From NCBI RefSeq assembly GCF_901212495.1, contig NZ_CAAKNY010000031.1:11250-75249 (forward strand): a stretch of DNA of 64,000 bases, given 5' to 3'. The notes under the pieces were generated by a model. The model saw nothing but the letters and a program-made list of their open reading frames with translations. It did not search any database and was not told the DNA's origin. Positions 60,193 through 64,000 of this stretch are shown here, in pieces. The position numbers and the translations under genes were made by a program. Position 1 is the first letter of the stretch, and each line of letters starts with the position of its first letter. Source of the DNA: Collinsella aerofaciens. GTDB taxonomy: Bacteria > Actinomycetota > Coriobacteriia > Coriobacteriales > Coriobacteriaceae.

Positions 60193-60819
60193 ATGTCTAC
60201 CAAAATTGAAGTCAATGCCATGGGCGATGCCTGCCCGCTGCCCGTCGTCAAGACGCTCAAAGCCCTGAAGCAGCTTGATGGCGAGGGTGCCGTCGTGACC
60301 TCGGTCGATAACGAGACCGCCGTCAAGAACATCTCCAAGATGGCGCAGGAGAAGGGCTGCACGGCCTCGGTCGAGAAGGTTTCTGACGCCGAGTGGCACG
60401 TGACCGTGGTGACCGCTGGTGCCGTGACCGTGGCCGATCCCGAGCAGGATGGCGCTGACTTCTGTGATGCCAGCGCCGGTAAGGGCGAGCTCGTCATTTC
60501 CGTCTACACCGACTGCATGGGTCGCGGCGACGACGAGCTGGGCCACAAGCTCATGAAGGCCTTCATCTTTGCTGTGACGCAGCAGGATGAGCTGCCCGCG
60601 ACCATGCTGTTCTATAACGGCGGCGCCAAGCTCACCGTCGAGGGCTCACCGGTACTCGATGACCTGAAGGGGCTGGCCGAGCAGGGCGTCGAGATTCTCA
60701 CCTGCGGCACCTGCCTCGATCACTTTGGCATTAAGGACCAGCTCGCGGTGGGCGAGGTCACAAACATGTACGTGATCGTGGAGAAGATGGAGCAGGCCGC
60801 GCGCGTCGTGCGTCCGTAG
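60193..60819 (+). CDS. yedF: YedF, sulfurtransferase-like selenium metabolism protein
   Basis: A 208-residue two-domain protein. Residues 1-75 form a TusA/SirA-like domain with the Cys-Pro-x-Pro motif in DACPLPVVKTLKAL. The C-terminal half is a DsrE-like domain with VEILTCGTCLDHFGI. Genes of this type are found almost only beside selD and are thought to carry or deliver selenium. AAAGGA lies upstream of ATG 60193, 58 bases after selD. Confidence 0.9.
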   Translation: MSTKIEVNAMGDACPLPVVKTLKALKQLDGEGAVVTSVDNETAVKNISKMAQEKGCTASVEKVSDAEWHVTVVTAGAVTVADPEQDGADFCDASAGKGELVISVYTDCMGRGDDELGHKLMKAFIFAVTQQDELPATMLFYNGGAKLTVEGSPVLDDLKGLAEQGVEILTCGTCLDHFGIKDQLAVGEVTNMYVIVEKMEQAARVVRP

Positions 60820-60837
60820 CGTTTGGGCGGGATTGCC

Positions 60838-61089
60838 ATGAGAGAAAAGCGCCCTGCGCTTGTCATCACGTTTCCTACCACGGCGGCCGCCATGGGGTGC
60901 GAGACCCTATGCATCGAGCGCGGTCTTCCCGGGCGCACGATTCCCGTGCCCGGGGAGGTCGCTGCCGGCTGCGGCTTGGCGTGGAAGGCACTGCCTTCGG
61001 ACAAGGACCTGCTGCGCAGCGAGCTTGCCGCAGCGGGCGTCCCCGCCGAGGGCTATACCGTGATCGATATGTGGGAGGTTGTGCGATGA
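60838..61089 (+). CDS. DUF3343 protein, selenium-linked putative Se/S carrier
   Basis: An 83-residue single-domain protein: ALVITFPTTAAAMGCETLCI, GRTIPVPGEVAAGCGLAWKA and the C-terminal YTVIDMWEVVR. DUF3343 genes commonly sit next to selD, yedF and a cysteine desulfurase; the conserved AAGCGLA cysteine may carry persulfide or perselenide. ATG 60838 follows GGGCGGG; TTG 60823 is an unlikely alternative. It overlaps the desulfurase start by 4 bases (ATGA). Confidence 0.85.
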   Translation: MREKRPALVITFPTTAAAMGCETLCIERGLPGRTIPVPGEVAAGCGLAWKALPSDKDLLRSELAAAGVPAEGYTVIDMWEVVR

Positions 61090-62225
61090 TCTACCTGGAT
61101 AACGCGGCGACGACCATACACAAGCCGCAGGCGGTGATCGATGCCGTGGCGCAGGCGATGTGCTCGCTCGGCAATGCCGGACGCGGCGCGACGTCGGGTG
61201 CGCTCGATGCCGCTCGTACGATTCACGCTTGCCGTGCCAAGCTCGCGCGCCTTTTGGGTTGCCCGAGGGCGGACCATGTGTGCTTTGCGCCCAATTCCAC
61301 GGTGGCGCTCAACACCGTTATCAATGGTGTGGTGCGCCCCGGCGACCGTGTGGTCACAACGGTGCTCGAGCACAACTCCGTGCTGCGTCCGCTCAACCGC
61401 CTGGCGGCAGAGCGGGGCGTGACCGTTGAGCATGCTGGTTGCGATGCGAGCGGCGTGCTCGACTACGACGAGCTCGAGCGGTTGGTCACGCCGGGCACGC
61501 GTGCTGTGGTGGTGACACAGGCCTCCAATGTGACCGGCAACGCCGTTGATGTCGCACGTGTGGCGGCTGTGGCTCATGCGGCTGGTGCGCTCGTGATTGT
61601 CGATGCTTCGCAGTCGGCCGGCACGGCGCATATCGATATGCAGGCTTTGGGGCTCGACGTGGTGTGCTTTACCGGTCACAAGGGGCTCATGGGCCCGCAG
61701 GGCACCGGCGGTCTGGCCGTGGCCGAGGGCATCGATGTGGCTCCTTGGGCCATGGGCGGCACGGGTGTGCACAGCTTTGATATGCTGCAGCCGCTTGAGT
61801 GGCCCACGCGCCTGGAGGCGGGCACGCTCAACGGCCATGGCATCGCGGGCCTTTCCGCTGGTCTCGACTTTATCGAGGCCCGCGGTGGGGTCGAGGCGAT
61901 TGCTGCCCACGAGCGTGCGCTCGCTGGTCGCTTCCTTGCCGGCGTGCGCGAGATTCCGGGGATTGCGCTCTACGGTGCCTTTGACCAGCCGACGCGCTCG
62001 GCGATCGTGTCGCTCAACGTGGGCGATATCGACTCTGCCGAGATCTCGGATGCGCTCATGCAAGGGTGGGGGATTGCGACGCGCCCCGGCGCCCAGTGCG
62101 CTCCGCTCATGCACCGCGCGCTCGGGACCGGGCGCCAGGGCGTCGTCCGCTTCTCGTTTGGGTATTTCAACACGAACGAGGATGTCGACACCGCGATTGA
62201 TGCTTTGCGCGATTTAGCCTGCTAG
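61086..62225 (+). CDS. Cysteine desulfurase (SufS/CsdB-like), selenium cluster type
   Basis: A 379-residue fold-type I PLP enzyme that releases sulfur or selenium from cysteine or selenocysteine. MIYLDNAATTIHKPQAVID, VLEHNSVLRPLNRLA, VVVTQASNVTGNAVDV and the PLP lysine in CFTGHKGLMGPQGTGGL are present, and the RPGAQCAPLMHRALGT loop holds the catalytic cysteine. ATG 61086 overlaps the DUF3343 stop. Given its neighbours it probably supplies selenium to SelD or to labile selenium cofactors. The substrate preference is inferred. Confidence 0.9.
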   Translation: MIYLDNAATTIHKPQAVIDAVAQAMCSLGNAGRGATSGALDAARTIHACRAKLARLLGCPRADHVCFAPNSTVALNTVINGVVRPGDRVVTTVLEHNSVLRPLNRLAAERGVTVEHAGCDASGVLDYDELERLVTPGTRAVVVTQASNVTGNAVDVARVAAVAHAAGALVIVDASQSAGTAHIDMQALGLDVVCFTGHKGLMGPQGTGGLAVAEGIDVAPWAMGGTGVHSFDMLQPLEWPTRLEAGTLNGHGIAGLSAGLDFIEARGGVEAIAAHERALAGRFLAGVREIPGIALYGAFDQPTRSAIVSLNVGDIDSAEISDALMQGWGIATRPGAQCAPLMHRALGTGRQGVVRFSFGYFNTNEDVDTAIDALRDLAC

Positions 62226-62240
62226 AGCGTATATACTTGC

Positions 62241-62270
62241 GGGACGGGTCTTTTGCCCGTCCCATTTTTT
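62241..62270 (+). terminator. Terminator after the selenium operon
   Basis: GGGACGGG (62241-62248) pairs with CCCGTCCC (62256-62263), followed by ATTTTTTG. Confidence 0.9.
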
Positions 62271-62293
62271 GTTTCGACCCGAAAGGTGTGCCT

Positions 62294-63652
62294 ATGGCCT
62301 CATCTGCACCGCGCGGTCTGCGCTCCGACCATGTCGTTACCGTCGGCATCGCCCTGTTCTCGATGCTCTTTGGCGCCGGCAACCTCATTATTCCGCCGCT
62401 GCTGGCGCTGCAGGCGGGTTCTGTCACGCCGCTCGCCATGATCGGCTTTTTGATTGCCGCTATCGGTCTGCCTGTTATGGGATTTATCGCCGTCGCGCTT
62501 GCCGGAACGGCGCGCGAGCTTGCCAGTCGCGTACATCCCAAGTTTGGTGAGTTTTTTGTCGCGGCGGTCTATTTAGCAATCGGCCCGTGTCTGGCTATTC
62601 CGCGCACGAGCTCCACGGCCTTCGAAATGCTGGTGCCGCTGCTGCCCGAGGGTGTCTCACTCGGCACGGCTCGCCTGGTGTTTGCCGTCGGCTTCTTTGT
62701 CGTCGCGTTTGCGCTCACGCTGCGTCCGGGCGTCATCGCGCGCGTGCTCGGTCGCATTACGGGTCCGGCGCTTATCGCGCTCATCGTGCTGGTCGTGGGT
62801 GCTGCCGTGATCTCGCCGCTGGGTCCCGCTGCCGCGCCGCAGGCTCCCTACAATGCCGGTGCTGCCGTGCAGGGCTTTTTGACCGGCTACCAGACCATGG
62901 ACCTGCTCGCATCGCTCGCCTTTGGCATCATCATCGCCGAGACCATCCACGAGCTGGGCGTGACCGATGACAAGCGCGTGGCCTTTGAGATTTCGCGCTC
63001 GGGTGTGATCGCCGGTACGCTCATGGCCGTCATCTACTGCGGCCTGGCGCTTGCCGGCATGCAGCTCGGCACGGTTATGCCCGATGCCACCAACGGCGCC
63101 GCGATCCTTGCGCGTTCGGCCTCCATGCACTTTGGTCTTGCTGGCACGGTTGTCGTCTTTGCGATTTTCTTCCTCGCCTGCATGAACGTGTGCATCGGCC
63201 TTATTAGCTGCTGCTCGCGTTACTTCTGCGAGACGTATGTGGTTAAAGGAGGAGCGGAGGCTTCCGAGGAGGCCATGCGCCGCCCCTTCGCGATGCTCGC
63301 CTTTGTGTTCGCGGCGTTTTCGTGCGTGCTCTCCAACGTGGGCCTCGACGTGATCCTTATGTTCTCGGTGCCTATGCTCAATGCCCTGTATCCCGTCGCC
63401 ATCGTGCTGGTCCTCATGGGTTTGGTACACGGTTTTTGCGACGCGCATCCGCAGGTGTGGGTCTGGGTCGGCGGCGTTGTCGCGGTGCAGAGCGTGATCA
63501 CCTCGGTTCGCGACGCGTTCTTTGTGGGCATGTGGCTGCCGTTCGATGCGCTGCCCCTGGCAGACATCGGTGCCGCGTGGGTGCCGGTTGCCGTGGTGGC
63601 GTTTGTGATCGGTCTGGTTCATAGCCAGTTTGTCGCACATTCGAGGAGCTAG
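62294..63652 (+). CDS. brnQ: BrnQ, branched-chain amino acid:cation symporter
   Basis: A 452-residue transporter of the LIVCS family with about twelve hydrophobic helices. LFSMLFGAGNLIIPPLLALQ is the family N-terminal signature; AIGPCLAIPRTSSTAFEM, TGYQTMDLLASLAFGIIIAE (short piece) and LISCCSRYFCE follow. It imports Leu, Ile or Val with a cation. ATG 62294 follows GAAAGG and lies directly after the selenium operon terminator, so it has its own or a read-through promoter. Confidence 0.92.
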   Translation: MASSAPRGLRSDHVVTVGIALFSMLFGAGNLIIPPLLALQAGSVTPLAMIGFLIAAIGLPVMGFIAVALAGTARELASRVHPKFGEFFVAAVYLAIGPCLAIPRTSSTAFEMLVPLLPEGVSLGTARLVFAVGFFVVAFALTLRPGVIARVLGRITGPALIALIVLVVGAAVISPLGPAAAPQAPYNAGAAVQGFLTGYQTMDLLASLAFGIIIAETIHELGVTDDKRVAFEISRSGVIAGTLMAVIYCGLALAGMQLGTVMPDATNGAAILARSASMHFGLAGTVVVFAIFFLACMNVCIGLISCCSRYFCETYVVKGGAEASEEAMRRPFAMLAFVFAAFSCVLSNVGLDVILMFSVPMLNALYPVAIVLVLMGLVHGFCDAHPQVWVWVGGVVAVQSVITSVRDAFFVGMWLPFDALPLADIGAAWVPVAVVAFVIGLVHSQFVAHSRS

Positions 63653-63663
63653 GGTTTCTGCGC

Positions 63664-63692
63664 TTGCACAGGCGGGGAGTCTCCCCTATAAT
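63664..63692 (+). promoter_or_regulatory. Promoter for the tRNA-Pro/tRNA-Gly transcript
   Basis: TTGCAC (63664-63669) and a perfect TATAAT (63687-63692) are 17 bases apart. The spacer contains a short GGGGAGTCTCCCC palindrome. It lies 52 bases before the first tRNA. Confidence 0.8.
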
Positions 63693-63743
63693 TTCCCTCG
63701 CTTTGGGACACGCAAGGTTTAGACCTTAGCTGCTCAACACCTT

Positions 63744-63820
63744 CGGGACGTGGCGCAGTTTGGTAGCGCGCCTGCTTTGGGAGCAGGATGTCGCAGGTTC
63801 AAATCCTGTCGTCCCGACCA
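63744..63820 (+). tRNA. tRNA-Pro (anticodon TGG)
   Basis: A 77-base tRNA with encoded CCA. Acceptor arms CGGGACG and CGTCCCG pair, the D arm is GCGCAGTTTGGTAGCGC, the anticodon stem-loop CCTGCTTTGGGAGCAGG exposes TGG, and the T arm carries GGTTCAAATCC. It reads CCN proline codons by wobble. Confidence 0.97.
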
Positions 63821-63826
63821 TATCTT

Positions 63827-63900
63827 GCGGGCGTAGTTCAATGGTAGAACCCCAGCCTTCCAAGCTGATGACGCGGGTTCGATTCCCGTCGCCCGCTCCA
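63827..63900 (+). tRNA. tRNA-Gly (anticodon TCC)
   Basis: A 74-base tRNA with encoded CCA, 6 bases after tRNA-Pro. Acceptor GCGGGCG pairs with CGCCCGC, the anticodon loop CTTCCAA gives TCC, and the T arm contains GGGTTCGATTCCC. It is cotranscribed with tRNA-Pro. Confidence 0.97.
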
Positions 63901-63915
63901 TAAAGATAGATGAAT

Positions 63916-63949
63916 GGCTCTGGTTCCTTTTGGGACCAGAGCCGTTTTC
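63916..63949 (+). terminator. Terminator after the tRNA pair
   Basis: GGCTCTGGTTCC (63916-63927) pairs with GGGACCAGAGCC (63932-63943), with one G-T pair, followed by GTTTTC. Confidence 0.88.
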
Positions 63950-63980
63950 ATATACATGCCAGGGACCCCACATCCCCTCC

Positions 63981-64000
63981 TAAGTTGCGGTGAAATAGTT
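63981..64000 (+). repeat. REP-like palindrome, AAGTTGCGGTGAAA family, partial copy at window edge
   Basis: TAAGTTGCGGTGAAATAGTT matches the left arm of the 50670-50740 element over its first 18 bases; the right arm would lie beyond the window. Confidence 0.75.

Noticed and set aside
60823..60837. TTG 60823 as the DUF3343 start
   Set aside because: The GGGCGGG ribosome site lies downstream of it and fits ATG 60838.
63734..63973. A 79-codon minus-strand reading frame with segments such as RATGIEPASSAWKAGVLPLN
   Set aside because: It is the antisense of tRNA-Pro and tRNA-Gly, a well-known false protein in databases.

Overview
The window is a high-GC (about 60 percent by eye) bacterial chromosome segment. 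It most resembles Coriobacteriia, probably Collinsella or a close relative. This is inferred from gene content and protein style, not from a search. The signs are an actinobacterial-type division cluster without ftsA but with sepF and divIVA, a UGA-containing selD next to yedF and DUF3343, many GTG/TTG starts, and an anaerobe-style metabolic set.

Layout. 1-9673 is the 3' part of a dcw (division and cell wall) cluster: mraY (5' cut by the window edge), murD, ftsW, murG, murC, murB, ftsQ, ftsZ. 9882-15118 holds yfiH/ylmD translationally overlapped with pstS, then pstC, pstA, pstB and phoU. The expected ylmE-sepF-ylmG-divIVA tail resumes at 15239-17805, so a phosphate-uptake operon sits inside the division cluster. 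17864-21329 (minus strand) holds a REP-associated tyrosine transposase flanked by inverted 31-bp palindromes, a nitroreductase and a DUF47-PiT phosphate transporter pair. 21580-25393 holds a BI-1 membrane protein, a macrodomain/PARG-like protein, an SGNH hydrolase and a pentapeptide protein. 25394-25781 is a dense block of palindromic repeats. 25782-28230 (minus) is thiD and thiC, with a TPP riboswitch before thiC. 28301-34082 holds yaaA, an M18 aminopeptidase and polA. 34352-38916 holds a Cof-type HAD protein and argG-argH, with a candidate arginine-rich leader peptide and attenuator before argG. 39299-43000 holds ndk, rpiB, cyuA and a HAD phosphatase. 43253-45120 is rpsA and the RNase P RNA. 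45347-53219 is mixed: an IMPACT-family protein, a C_GCAxxG protein, a MetY-like enzyme, an MFS exporter, xpt, a small GGQ protein, a lipid kinase and a CLC antiporter. 53430-62225 is a molybdenum and selenium block: moeA, mog, modA, modB, modC, a decayed activase fragment, selD (Sec17), yedF, DUF3343 and a cysteine desulfurase. The window ends with brnQ, tRNA-Pro(TGG) and tRNA-Gly(TCC).

How the genes fit together. The first 17.8 kb makes peptidoglycan precursors and the divisome, with high-affinity phosphate uptake embedded in it. The Mo/Se block supplies molybdate, molybdenum cofactor and selenophosphate, as expected for anaerobic Se- or Mo-dependent oxidoreductases encoded elsewhere.

The most striking non-coding content is (i) the argG leader, (ii) at least five families of palindromic or long inverted repeats in intergenic gaps, one of them tied to the transposase, and (iii) a bacterial SECIS after the selD UGA. 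All coordinates and structures were read by eye; no folding or database search was run.
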